From the NCBI RefSeq assembly GCF_008086045.1, contig NZ_VSEY01000065.1, positions 1 through 54,344 on the forward strand: a stretch of 54,344 bases of DNA, read 5' to 3'. Under the pieces are notes generated by a model. It ran no database searches and was not told the DNA's origin. It saw only the letters and a program-made list of their open reading frames with translations. Numbering within the stretch: the stretch's first letter is position 1; each line of letters opens with the position of its first letter. The stretch comes from Nonomuraea sp. PA05. GTDB taxonomy: Bacteria; Actinomycetota; Actinomycetes; Streptosporangiales; Streptosporangiaceae. Shown here piece after piece: positions 1 through 13,144 of this stretch. The position numbers were made by a program, and so were the translations under genes.

Positions 1-946
1 GGGAAGAGCGCGGGGGAGTCGCGAGGGCGGCGAGGGGCGGGGGAGGGGGAGGGGTCGGGAGGGTCAGAGCGGGGGCGGGCGGGGCGGGGGGTGTGGCATC
101 AGTGTCGGCGGTGGTAGTGACATTGGCGGTGGCGGTGGCGGTGGTGGTGGTGGCGGCGGTGGTAGTGGCAGTGGCGTTGGTGAGGGCGGCTGTCGGGGAC
201 GTGGTCGGGATGGCGGGAGGGATCGCCCGGGTGTCGGGGAGGCGGGCGGTGAGGGAGAGGAGGCAGAGCGGGACCGGCAGGAGGAGCAGGGCGCGCCAGC
301 CGAGCGGGCTCACCAGCCCGCCGCCCGCCGCCGCGCCCGCGAACCCGCCGAGCGTGGCGCAGACGGCCGCGACCGCCAGCCCGCCGACGCGTCCGCCGCG
401 ACTCGCACCGGCCCCTGCCTTCTCGGCCGAGTCGGCCACCGCCTTCCCGGCCGAGCTGGCCTCTGCCTGCTCGCCCGAGTCCGTCGTCGCCTTCCCGTCC
501 GAGCCGGACACCGCCAGGACGGCGGTCAGGATCGTGAGGAGGGCGGCGAAGGCGGCCAGCACCAGCCGCCCCGCCAGCAGCGTGACGACCTCGGGCGCCA
601 CCGCGCACACCACCGAGACCACCCCGAACCCGCCCGCCCCCCACACCATCGCCCGCCGAACCCCCACCCGCCGCCCGGCCCGCCCCGCCACCGGGATGAA
701 CGCGACGGTGGCCAGCGCGTAGCCGAGCACGACCCAGCGGCTGACCGCCGGGGTGATGCCGAGGTCCCGTTCGACGGCGGGCAGGATGACGTTCCCGGCG
801 CTCAGGTTGAGCGTCAGGGCGAAGGCGATCAACCCCGCGGCCACGACAGGCGACCGCAGGCGGCTCATGCGGGAAGCACGCAGTGGGCGCGTGCCCGGCT
901 GGGAGGCGGGTGACCGGCTCGTGAAGGGGACGCGTAGCCGGTTCAT
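1..946 (-). CDS. MFS exporter, DHA2-like, N-terminal part only
   Basis: The gene runs off the left edge, so only about 315 N-terminal residues are visible. The first hydrophobic segments (for example LIAFALTLNLSAGNVILPAV), a motif-A-like GRAGRRVG loop and a Gly-rich motif-C-like segment (GGFAGAAAGGLVSPLGW) match drug:proton antiporters. I chose the ATG at 946 because it overlaps the TGA of the AfsA-like gene (ATGA), which implies translational coupling. An in-frame ATG at 868 begins closer to the first membrane segment and is the alternative start. Two oddities stand out: a repetitive hydrophilic insert with KAxxDSxEKA-like units after the fourth segment (about 415-520), and a Thr/Ala/Pro-only stretch at the visible end (about 1-200). 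As the last gene of the polyketide operon it probably exports the product; that role is inferred. Confidence 0.7.
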   Translation of the reverse strand, partial: MNRLRVPFTSRSPASQPGTRPLRASRMSRLRSPVVAAGLIAFALTLNLSAGNVILPAVERDLGITPAVSRWVVLGYALATVAFIPVAGRAGRRVGVRRAMVWGAGGFGVVSVVCAVAPEVVTLLAGRLVLAAFAALLTILTAVLAVSGSDGKATTDSGEQAEASSAGKAVADSAEKAGAGASRGGRVGGLAVAAVCATLGGFAGAAAGGGLVSPLGWRALLLLPVPLCLLSLTARLPDTRAIPPAIPTTSPTAALTNATATTTAATTTTATATANVTTTADTDATPPAPPAPALTLPTPPPPPPLAALATPPRSS

Positions 947-1926
947 GCCGGGTACGGCCCGAGCTCGATACCGGCCGTGGCCAGCCGCTTCCCGTACTGG
1001 TGCAGCTCCAGCCCCACGGTGACCCGCCCGTCGGCGGCCCCCGTGACCTCGGCCGAGCACTCCAGCAGCGCCCCGAACTCACCGAAGGACCCGAAGGTGG
1101 TCGTGCAGCCGAGCACCGCGGACACCGGCGAGGCCAGCTCCCCGGCCCTGACCGCCGCGACCACCGCCGCCTGCCGGAACCCCTCCACGATGAACGGCCC
1201 CGGCACGTGGTCGTAGGCGTGGTCGAAGTACGACGGGTGCGAGGTGTCGATCACATAAGGGAACCGCTCGCCGTCGCCGATGACCACGTTGCGCCGGTCC
1301 CGCCGCCCCACGAAAGCCGGGTCGAGCGGGACGACGGCGGCGGCGGCCGGGTCCGGCGGCGGCTTGCTCGCCTGCTGGTATTTGCGCAGCGCCGCGTAGT
1401 CCTCCTTGCCGAAGAAGACCACGTCCCCGGTGAAGCTCATGGCGGTGGACGTGCCGATCGTCAGCTCCCCGGCCAGCGTCATGTCGCCCAGGTCGCCGCT
1501 CTTGGACTTGTTGTTCACCCGGTAACGCAGCACCCCTTGCAGCGGGGACCGCTCGTCGTCGCGGTAGGCGGCCAGGTCGTGGACGCGGAACTGCCAGCGC
1601 AGCAGGCTGAACGGCAGCCCGACGGGGACGCCGAAGTACCGGTGCAGCACGACGAACGACCCCTGCCGGGCGGCCTCGGCGGTGGAGAACGGGTCGTGGT
1701 AGGCGGCGAGCCGGTCGAACCAGAGGCTGTGCGCACGCGGGACCTGCACGGCCACCAGGAAGTCGCCGTCGGGGCCGGGGGCGGAGTCGGTGACGAACAC
1801 CTCGCCCACGGCCTGCCTGTGGGCCAGGGAACGCGGCACCGTCTGGTCGAAGGTCAGCTTCGCGTGCGGGTCGTTCGTGTACGGGTCGTTCGTGTGCACG
1901 TCGGTTGTGTGCAGGTCAGAGGTCAC
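943..1926 (-). CDS. AfsA-family A-factor-type double-hotdog protein (327 aa)
   Basis: This belongs to the family of AfsA/ScbA, which transfer a beta-ketoacyl chain from a carrier to dihydroxyacetone phosphate, the committed step to gamma-butyrolactones and butenolides. Two hotdog repeats are visible. The first carries LTFDQTVPRSLAHRQAVGEV (about residues 24-43). The second carries the family hallmark VIDTSHPSYFDHAYDHVPG (about 225-243) followed by EGFRQAAVVAA. The start is GTG, overlapping the thioesterase TGA (GTGA). The first 20 residues are an imperfect repeat (HTTDVHTNDPYTNDPHA). No ArpA-type receptor gene is adjacent. The gene follows a polyketide synthase that lacks a release domain, so I infer a chain-release role rather than stand-alone signalling. 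Substrate and acceptor are not shown by the sequence. Confidence 0.85.
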   Translation of the reverse strand: MTSDLHTTDVHTNDPYTNDPHAKLTFDQTVPRSLAHRQAVGEVFVTDSAPGPDGDFLVAVQVPRAHSLWFDRLAAYHDPFSTAEAARQGSFVVLHRYFGVPVGLPFSLLRWQFRVHDLAAYRDDERSPLQGVLRYRVNNKSKSGDLGDMTLAGELTIGTSTAMSFTGDVVFFGKEDYAALRKYQQASKPPPDPAAAAVVPLDPAFVGRRDRRNVVIGDGERFPYVIDTSHPSYFDHAYDHVPGPFIVEGFRQAAVVAAVRAGELASPVSAVLGCTTTFGSFGEFGALLECSAEVTGAADGRVTVGLELHQYGKRLATAGIELGPYPA

Positions 1927-2675
1927 GACGAACTCCTCGTCAGAGCGTGGCGGGAGGCCAGCCGGCGCCAGAGGGTGTCCAGCACCTGGCGTTCGGCGGC
2001 GTCGAGGTAGAAGTGGCCGCCGGGGAAGCGGGCGAAGGTGAACGCGCCGCTGGTGTGGCGGTTCCAGGCGGACAGCTCAGCCTCGGAGACGGTCGGGTCG
2101 TCCGTGCCGCCGAGCGCCGTGATCGGGCACGACAGGGGAGGTCCTGGCCGGAAGACGTACGAGACGGCCAGCTCCAGATCGGCGCGCAGGACGGGCGCGA
2201 ACAGCCGCAGCAGTTCGGGCGAGTCCCGCAGTGCGGCGGGGATGCCCTGGTAGACGCGGTCGACGGCCTCGATCAGTTCCTCGTCGCCGTCGGGCAGCGT
2301 CAGGGGGTACGGGGTGGCGGGCGTGGCGCGGGCGGAGACGACGAGGTGCTCGGGCGCCCGCCCGGCCAGCGTCAGCGCCCGCCCCACCTCGAAGGCCAGC
2401 AGCGCGCCGAGGCTGTGCCCGAACAGCGCCACGGGCCCCGGCACCTGGTCGAGCACGGCGTCGGTGATCTCGGTGACGAGGGGGCTCCACTGACGGGCGA
2501 ACGGCTCGCTCACCCGGGTGGCGCGGCCGGGCAGCGTCGCGCCCCACACCTCGACGTCCGGGGCCAGGCCGGCGACCCAGCGGCGGAACATCCCGGGCTG
2601 CCCGCCGGAGTGCGGGAAGCACACCAGGCGCAACGCGGCGGCCGGGTTCTCGCCCAGGCAGGTCAGTGCGGTCAT
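1923..2675 (-). CDS. Type II thioesterase of the polyketide operon
   Basis: This is a 250-aa alpha/beta hydrolase of the external editing thioesterase family, which removes aberrant acyl groups from carrier proteins. Visible motifs are LVCFPHSGGQPGMF near the N-terminus, the nucleophile elbow GHSLGALLAFE (Ser about 88), an Asp in GGTDDPTVSE and the catalytic His in RFPGGHFYLD, in the usual order. The length is standard. The ATG at 2675 has a good ribosome binding site (AGGAGAG). The gap to the PKS2 stop is 39 nt, and the stop overlaps the GTG of the AfsA-like gene. It is probably the proofreading enzyme for the two synthases upstream. It could also contribute to release, but external thioesterases rarely do. 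Confidence 0.92.
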   Translation of the reverse strand: MTALTCLGENPAAALRLVCFPHSGGQPGMFRRWVAGLAPDVEVWGATLPGRATRVSEPFARQWSPLVTEITDAVLDQVPGPVALFGHSLGALLAFEVGRALTLAGRAPEHLVVSARATPATPYPLTLPDGDEELIEAVDRVYQGIPAALRDSPELLRLFAPVLRADLELAVSYVFRPGPPLSCPITALGGTDDPTVSEAELSAWNRHTSGAFTFARFPGGHFYLDAAERQVLDTLWRRLASRHALTRSSS

Positions 2676-2714
2676 GGGCGCTGCTCTCCTTCGCAGGACA
2701 GTGACGTCATGGGC

Positions 2715-5668
<2,954 letters not shown>

Positions 5669-5672
<4 letters not shown>

Positions 5673-8600
5673 GCCGTCCCGCCCTTCAGGTCGAGCTCCT
5701 CGGCCAGCAGCGCGGCCAGCTCGTCCTCGCCGAGCTCCGCCAGCTCGCCGGGCGTGTCCGGTGAGCCGTCCGTCGTCTGGTTCGTCTCCTGTACGGGGAG
5801 CCGCTCGTCGCCGATGCGCTGGGCCAGGCCGTCCGCCAGCGCCTCCACCGTCGGGTAGGTGTAGACGACGGTGGCCGACAGCCGCAGGTCCAGCCCCGTT
5901 TCCAGGCGGGTGCGCAGCTCCATGGCCATCAGCGAGTCGAAGCCCAGCTCCTGCAGCGGGGAGGTGGTGTCCAGGCTCTCGGGGGCCCGGCCGAGCACCG
6001 AGCCCACCTGCTCCAGCAGGAAGCGGCGCAGCACGTCCAGCCGGGCGGCGGCGCCGGTGGCGGCCAGGGCCGCCGCCTTGATCGCGCCGCGTTCCGCGCC
6101 CGCGACCGGCCGGTCGGCGCTGACCTGCCCCTCCAGCATGCGGGCCAGGTCGGGGCCGAGCCCGGCCCTGCCGAACGCCGCCCAGTCGAACGCCGCCGCC
6201 ACCAGATGGCCGCGGTCGCTGCCGAGCGCCTCCTCCAGCAGGTCCAGCGCGACCTCGGGGGACAGCGGCGGCAGGCCGCGCGCGGCGAGCCGCTCGACGC
6301 CGCCCGCCTCCACGGCCAGGCCGGTGCCCGACCAGGTGCCCCAGTCGATGCTCTGCGCGGGCAGGCCGAGCGCGGCACGGTGCTCGGCCAGGCCGTCGAG
6401 GAACGTGTTCGCCGCCGCGTACGCGCCCTGGCCGGGAGAGCCGAACAGCCCGGCCAGCGAGGAGAACAGGACGAAGTGCTCCACGGGGAGGTCCGCGGTC
6501 AGTGTGTGCAGGTTCCACGCGCCGGCCGCCTTGCCCGCCAGCGCGCGGCGCAGGAGGTCGTCGTCGATCGTGGAGATCAGCGCGTCCTCCAGGACGCCCG
6601 CCAGGTGAAACACGCCGGCCAGGTCCGCGGGCAGCATCCTGGCGAGCTGGCCGGGGTCGGCCAGGTCGGCGAGCTCGACCCTGACCTTGGCGCCCGCCTC
6701 GCGCAGCTCCTCCAGGACGGCCCTCGCCTTCGGGCCCGGGGTGCCGCGGCCGGTCAGGACCAGCTTGCGGGCGCCCTTGTCCACCAGCCTGCGGGCGACG
6801 TGCAGGCCGAGGGCGCCGAGCCCGCCGGTGATCAGGTACGGGCGGTCGGGCCTGATCGGCGCCGGGCCGCCCGAACCCGCCGGGGCCGGTGCGAGCTTCG
6901 GCTCCAGCAGGGCGCCGTCGCGGACGCGTACCTGGCCTGGGGTGTCCTGGGCGCGCAGGGCCGTCACCAGGGCGTCGAGGTCGGCCCGCGTGGGGGAGCC
7001 GGGCAGGTCCGCGACGCCGGGGGTCAGCTCGGGGTGTTCGTTGGCGAGCACCCTGGCCAGGCCCCACACGACGGAGGCCGCCGGGCCCGCGGTCAGCAGC
7101 CACAGTCGTGGCGGCCGGCCCAGCCAGGTGCGGCGGATCAGGTCGCGTGCCAGACCGAGCGCCTTCGAGGCGGGCGCGTGCAGCGACTCGACCCCGCTCG
7201 CCGGCGGCCCCTCGTGCGGGCCGGCGCCGGTGGTGGCGTAGGACTGCGGGATGCCGGTGGTGGCGCGCGCGTCCAGGATGCCGCGCAGGCCGCCGTAGCG
7301 GGTCATCGCCTCGTCGAGCAGGTCGTCGAGGGGACGTTCGCCGTTGGCGAGGAGGTAGGGCTCGCCCGCCGCGGCCAGCCGTTCCGCCAGCCGCTCGCCC
7401 ACCGAGGCGGGGCCGCTGCCGGGGACGGGGTCGGCGAGCACCAGCCAGCCGCCACGGCCCGTGACGGCGGGGCCCGGGGTCAGGGGCTGCCAGCGCACCG
7501 TGTAGAGGCGACCGGCCTCGGCGGGGCGGCGCCCGATGAGGCGGACGCGCAGACCGGTTACGGCCCAGATCACCTCGTCCGCCGGATCCGTCCCCGATCG
7601 CACGGTGACGTCGGCGATCAGCTCGTTCGGGCTCAGGTCGCGGATGACGGCGTGGGCCGTGCCCTCCCGCGCGGCCTCGCCGCCGCCGCGCGACCACACG
7701 CGCGCGGCCCCGGCGGGCAGGGGCAGGACTCCGGTGGGAAGCGCCCCGCCGGCCGCCGCCGCGACCGTGTGGAAGCAGGCGTCGAGCAGGGCGGGATGCA
7801 GGGGCGGTAGGTCCGCGCCGAGCCCGCCGGGAAGCCGGAACGTCCCGACCGCCTCCCGCCCGCCGGTGCCCAGCCCAGTCCCGACCGCCTCCCGACCGCC
7901 GGTGCGCAGCCCGGTCCCGACCGCCTCCCGACCGCCGGTGCGCAGCTCGGTGAGCCCGCGGAAGCGCGGACCGTAGTCCAGGCCGGTCGCCGCCAGCCGC
8001 TCGTACAGCTCCCCGACCTGCACGTCACCGGCCAGATCGGCGGGGACGGCGGGAGGCGTGGGCGGGGCGGCGTCCGCGGCGACGGTGCCGCGCGCGTGGA
8101 CGACGGGGCCGCCGCCACGGTCGGAGGTGATGACGAAGGAGAGCCGCCCCTGCTCGGACGGCCGCATGGCGAGCTGAAGCCCCGGATCGCCGTCGGCCGG
8201 GCAGGGATGCTCGAAGACGACGTCCTCCAGCACCACCGGGCCGGGCCCGGCGGCCTGGGCGGCCGTGGCCAGCCAGTAGGCGCCGGGCACCAGCGGCACG
8301 CCGTCGGCGACGTGGTCGGCGAGCTCGGGCGCGCCGCCGAGCGACAGCGGCCACAGCCGCAGCCCGGGGTCGGCGCCCACCTTGAGCCGGGCGCCCAGCA
8401 GCGCACCCCCGTGCCCCTGCGGGACGACGGCCGCGCCGGGTGTGGCGCGCAGCAGGGGGAAGCGCTGCCGGTCCCACCCGTGGGGCGGCAGGGCGACGTG
8501 GACGGCGTCGGCGTACAGGGCGTCCCAGGCGACGGTGGCGCCGCCGGTGTAGAGGTCGCCGAGGGCGCCGAGGAGGGCGCGGGCCTCGTGCTCGTCACGG

Positions 8601-11344
8601 CGTACCGAGGAGATGACCTCGGCGGGCCGGTCGAGGTGGGCGGCCAGCTCGGCCACCGAGCGGGTCAGCACCGGGTGCGGCGCCACCTCCACGAACAGCT
8701 CGTGCCCGGCGGCGATGAGCTGCTCCAGCGCGGGCGAGAAGAGCACCGGCTCGCGGACGTTGCGCCGCCAGTAGGCGGGGCCCAGCTCGGACCCGGCCGC
8801 GGGTTCGGCGGTGACCGTCGAGTACAGCGGGGTCGTCGCGGGGCGGGGGGCGAGCCCGTCGAGCGCCGCGGACAGCTCGTCCTGCAGCGGCTCGACCTGG
8901 GGGCTGTGCGCGGCGAAGTCGACGGCGACGCGCCGGGCGAACACCCCGCGCGCCTCCAGCTCGGCGATCACCTCGTCCAGCGCCGCCGGCTCGCCGGACA
9001 GCACCGTGGCGCGCGGCCCGTTGACGGCCGCGACCGACAGCCGGTCGCGGCGGCCCGCCAGCGTGCGGTCCGCCTCCTCGGCGTCCAGCTCGACCAGCGC
9101 GAGCCCGCCCTGGCCCGTGAGCCGGGTGAGCAGCCTGCTGCGCTCGCAGACGACGCGGGCGGCGTCCTCCAGCGACAGCGCGCCGGAGATGTGCGCGGCG
9201 GCGATCTCGCCCATGCTGTGCCCGATCACCGCGGCCGGCTCCACGCCCCACGCCCGCCACGTCTCGGCCAGCGCCACCTGGTAGGCGAACAGCGCGGGCT
9301 GGACGTGCGCGGTGCCCCGGGGGGTCAGGCCGTGCTCGTCGTCCCACAGCGACTCGCCGAGCCAGCGGCTGATCGCGGCGTCGCAGCGGCGGATCGCCGA
9401 GCGGAAGGCGGGCACGGCGTCGGCGAGCTGCCGTCCCATGCCCTCCCACTGGGCCCCCTGGCCGGGGAAGACGAGGGTGGGGCGCTGGGTGCGCCGCCTG
9501 CGGGCGGTCGTCGCGTCGCCGGCCTGCGCGATGGCGGTCATCTCGGCCGCGAGCTCCTCGGGGGAGGAGACGACCACGGCGGCGCGGTGGCGGTCGTGGT
9601 CGCCGCGCAGGGCCGCCGCCGCTGCCGCCGCGGCCAGCCAGGCGGTGTCGCCCGCCCTGGTGCGCGCCTGATCGGCCAGTGCGGCCGCGCGGCGGCGCAG
9701 GGCCGCCCGGGAGCGGGCGGAGATCGGGAACAGGTGCAGTTCGTCGTCCTTCGCCTGCTGGTCGCGGGGCTGCCGGGGCGGGGCCGACGACAGCACGACG
9801 TGGGAGTTCGTCCCGCCGAAGCCGAACGAGCTGACCCCGGCCGTGGCCTGACCCGCCTGGGACGGCCACGGTTCGGCGCGGTCCTGGACGGTGACGGGCA
9901 GGCGGTCGAGGCCGAGCAGCGGGTTGGGCTTGGTGAAGTGGACGGTCGGCGGCAGCTCGCCGTGGTGCAGCGACAAGGCCGCCTTGATCAGCCCCGCGAT
10001 GCCCGCGGCCGCCTCCAGGTGCCCGACGTTCGACTTGGCCGAGCCGATCCGGAGCGGACGCTCCTCCGCCCGGCCCGGCCCGAGGACCGTGGCCAGGGCC
10101 GCGACCTCGATCGGGTCGCCGACCGCCGTCCCGGTGCCGTGCGCCTCGACGTAGTCGACGGTGGCCGGGTCGATGCGGGCGGCGGCGTAGGCGGCGCGCA
10201 GCACGTCCTCCTGGGCGGGGCGGTTCGGCGCGGCGAGGCCGTTGGTGCGCCCGTCCTGGTTGACGGCGCTGCCGTGGATCACCGCGTAGATCCGGTCGCC
10301 GGCGGCCAGCGCGGCGGACAGCGGACGCAGCAGCACCACGCCCGCCCCCTCGCTGCGCACGTAGCCGTTGGCCCGGTGGTCGAACGGCTTGCACCGTCCG
10401 TCGGGCGCCATCAGCCGCCCCTTGCTGAAGCTGAGCGCGATGCGCGGGCTGGTGATGACGTTGACGCCGCCGGCCAGCGCGAGGTCCGCCTCGCCGGCCC
10501 GCAGCGCCTGGCAGGCCAGGTGCACGGCGACGAGCGAGGAGGAGCAGGCGCTGTCCACGGCCATGCTGGGCCCGCGCAGGTTCAGGCAGTACGACAGCCG
10601 GTTGGCGATGACGCTGAGCGCCGCGCCGGTGCCGTCGTAGGCCTCGGGCTCGGCGCCGGAGCTGAGCAGGGAGGCGCCGTGGTCGTAGGTGGAGGCGCCG
10701 ACGAAGACGCCGGCCCTGGCGCCCGACAGGCCGGAGGCGGGCACGCCGGCGTCCTCCAGCGCCTCCCATGCGACCTCCAGCAGCAGGCGCTGCTGCGGGT
10801 CCATCCGCGCGGCCTCCCGCGCCGAGATGGCGAAGAAGTCGGCGTCGAAGCTCTCGACGTCGTCGAGGAAACCGCCCCACCGGGTGTTCATCCGGCCGGG
10901 CCGGTCGGGGTCGGGGTCGTAGAGCGCCTCGCCGTCCCACCGGTCTGCGGGCACCTCGCGGATGGCGTCCTTGCCCGCGCGCAGCGCCTTCCAGAAGCTC
11001 TCCGGCCCGTCGGCGCCCGGCAGGCGGCAGCCGATGCCGACGATCGCGATCGGCTCGGGGTGTCCGTCCCGCCGCTCGCGCGACCCGCCGTGCGCGGCCT
11101 GCTGCTCCGGCGACGAGGTGAGGTAGGCGGCCACCGCGTCGGCGGTCGGGTAGTCGTAGGCGATCGTCGGCGACAGCGACCGGCCGCTCCACCGCTCCAG
11201 GTCGCCCGCCAGCTCGACCGCCTGCATGGACGAGAGCCCGAGCTGGGAGAACGGCGTGTCGGGCGACAGGTCGGACACCGGCGCCGACAGCAGCTCGGCG
11301 GTGCGCCGCAGCAGCCACTCGACGGTCTCCTGGTGCGTGGTCAT
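5669..11344 (-). CDS. Type I polyketide synthase ACP-KS-AT-DH-KR-ACP (1891 aa)
   Basis: The domain order is as follows. A loading carrier protein has GLSSMQAVEL (Ser about 39). The ketosynthase has VDSACSSS (Cys about 267), EAHGTGT and KSNVGHLEAAAG. The acyltransferase has FPGQGAQWEGMG and GHSMGE (Ser about 710), with a loop motif VDFAAHSPQVE. The dehydratase has HVADGVPLVP (His about 1011), DYGPRF and LLDACFH. The ketoreductase has GGLGALG, an LED-type loop and SSLAG with AYAAAN. The terminal carrier has GFDSLMAMEL. There is no enoylreductase, so the module should install a double bond. The FAAH loop is closer to methylmalonyl YASH than to malonyl HAFH, so the extender is uncertain. Both ends overlap their neighbours as ATGA. 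Three tandem 12-aa copies (LRTGGREAVGTG type, about residues 1134-1169) sit inside the dehydratase. The N-terminal carrier is the expected acceptor of the FAAL product. Confidence 0.94.
7838..7945 (-). repeat. Three 36-bp tandem repeats inside the PKS1 dehydratase
   Basis: Three consecutive, nearly identical 36-bp units encode three 12-residue copies with core TGGREAVGT, between the DYGPRF motif and the LLDACFH motif of the dehydratase. The frame is kept, so the product is full length. They look like slippage or unequal-crossover duplications in a surface loop. Confidence 0.9.
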
Positions 11345-13050
11345 GACGCTCCTTCGAGCTGGAGTGCGGGCACGGCGGCCGTCAGCGTGCCGCCTTCGAA
11401 GGCGGCACGGCAGGCGCGCCGCTGCAGCTTGCCGCTGGACGTCTTCGGCATGGTGCCGGGGGCGATCAGCACGACCTCGTCCACCTGGACGCCGTGCCCG
11501 GCGGCGATCGCCGTGCGCACGGCCGCGCGGACCTGCGCGAGCTGCTCCGCGGTGGAGTCGGGCTTGACCTCGGCCACCACGACGAGCGGCGCGTCGCCGA
11601 ACGCGACCACGCAGCCGCGCCTGACCAGGGGGTGCGCCGACTCGGCCGTCACCTCCAGGTCCTGCGGGTAGTGGTTGCGCCCGCCGACGATGATCAGGTC
11701 CTTCAGCCGGCCGGAGACGAACAGCTCGCCGTCGTGCATGACGCCGAGGTCGCCGGTGCGCAGGAACGGGCCCTCGAAGGTGTCGGTCAGGCGGGCGCCG
11801 AAGACCTCCGCGGTCTCCTCGGGCCTGCCCCAGTAGCCGTCCGTCACGTCGGGCCCGGCGAGCCAGATCTCGCCCACGTGGCCCGGCCGTACCGGCAGGC
11901 AGGTCTCCGGGTCCACGATCTCCAGCCGGCGGCGCGGGCCTGGCCGGCCGGAGCCGACGACGCGGTGGCCGCCGCCGGTGACCAGGCGGCCCTCCTGCAA
12001 GGCGTCGAGGTGCACGTCCAGGGTGACGGGGCCGCCGCCGACCGGCGAGCCGGTCGCCATCAGCGTGACCTCGGCCAGGCCGTAGCAGGGGTAGAGGGCG
12101 CTCGGGTCGAGCCCGTGCGGCGCGTACGCGGCGGTGAACGCCTCCAGCGTGCCGGCCCGCACCGGCTCGGCGCCGTTGAACGCGACCCGCAGGCTGCTCA
12201 GGTCGAGGCCCTGCCGATCCTGTACGGGCACGCGCCGCACGCACAGCTCGTAGGCGAAGTTGGGCCCGCCGGACACGGTCGCCCGGTACGTGGAGATGGC
12301 CCGCAGCCACCGGACCGGCTGCTGCACGAACGTCAGAGGCGGCATGAGCACGGCCTCGCAGCCCGCGTAGAGCGCGAGCAGCACGTTGCCGATGAGGCCC
12401 ATGTCGTGGAAGAGCGGCAGCCAGCTCACGATGACGGAGTCCTGGCTGAAGTCGCCGATCTCGTGCAGCAGCCGCTCCTGCGCGAGCAGCGCGCGGTGGC
12501 TGACCATGACGCCCTTCGGCGAGGCGGTGGATCCCGAGGTGTACTGGAGGAACGAGATGCCGGACGGCTCCGCGGGCACCGGCGGGAAGCCGGCCCGCGA
12601 CTCGTCGACCTCGTCGGCCCCGATCCACGTCAGCGCCGCGATCTCGGGTGAGTTGTCGCGGATGTAGCGCTCGTACCCGTCGGGTCCCGCGAAGAGGACG
12701 ACCGCGGGCGCGCAGTCCTGCGCGATGGCCCGCAGGTTCGACGTTCCGCGCCGGGCGTCGAACGGCATCGGCGGATAAATGGGGACGGCGATGACTCCCG
12801 CGTACTGGCAGGCCAGGAAAGCGCGGATGAAATCGGCCGAGTCGGGTGCCAGGATCAGGGCGCGATCGCCCGGCGCCGCGTGTTCGGCGAGCCGGGACGC
12901 GAGCGCGCGAACCTCCAGTTCGAGCTGGGCGAAGGTGAGCGAGTGGGATTCACGCTCGCCGTCCGGGAGAAAGCGGTAGACGATTTTGGAGGCGCTCTCC
13001 CGGGCCCGGAAAGCGACTAACTCCCCGAGGGTCTCTGCAAAGGGAATCAT
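11341..13050 (-). CDS. Fatty acyl-AMP ligase (FAAL), PKS loader (569 aa)
   Basis: FAALs activate a fatty acid as acyl-adenylate and pass it to a carrier protein. Family motifs are clear: FLQYTSGSTASPKGVMVSH, WLPLFHDMGLIG, GGPNFAYELC, CYGLAEVTL, RTGDLG and the C-terminal GTMPKTSSGKLQRR with the catalytic Lys. FHDMGLI and GGPNFAYELC separate it from ordinary acyl-CoA ligases. The start is ATG 13050. The frame continues upstream to 13251, but that would run into the divergent HAD gene and the added residues do not fit the family. The stop overlaps the PKS1 start (ATGA), so the N-terminal carrier of PKS1 is the natural acceptor. Starter chain length cannot be read from the sequence. Confidence 0.93.
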   Translation of the reverse strand: MIPFAETLGELVAFRARESASKIVYRFLPDGERESHSLTFAQLELEVRALASRLAEHAAPGDRALILAPDSADFIRAFLACQYAGVIAVPIYPPMPFDARRGTSNLRAIAQDCAPAVVLFAGPDGYERYIRDNSPEIAALTWIGADEVDESRAGFPPVPAEPSGISFLQYTSGSTASPKGVMVSHRALLAQERLLHEIGDFSQDSVIVSWLPLFHDMGLIGNVLLALYAGCEAVLMPPLTFVQQPVRWLRAISTYRATVSGGPNFAYELCVRRVPVQDRQGLDLSSLRVAFNGAEPVRAGTLEAFTAAYAPHGLDPSALYPCYGLAEVTLMATGSPVGGGPVTLDVHLDALQEGRLVTGGGHRVVGSGRPGPRRRLEIVDPETCLPVRPGHVGEIWLAGPDVTDGYWGRPEETAEVFGARLTDTFEGPFLRTGDLGVMHDGELFVSGRLKDLIIVGGRNHYPQDLEVTAESAHPLVRRGCVVAFGDAPLVVVAEVKPDSTAEQLAQVRAAVRTAIAAGHGVQVDEVVLIAPGTMPKTSSGKLQRRACRAAFEGGTLTAAVPALQLEGAS

Positions 13051-13144
13051 GCGCAGTAATGTAACCAGCCCGGGAAACGATGAGAATGGCCTTGAGCCGG
13101 ACGTGATCGGGCTTTGATGGGGGCCTGACGGGGCCCTGAGGGAA

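Noticed and set aside
943..1926. Classical gamma-butyrolactone signalling locus
   Set aside because: No ArpA-type TetR receptor or butenolide reductase gene lies beside the AfsA-like gene; the nearest TetR is 29 kb away beside an MFS gene.
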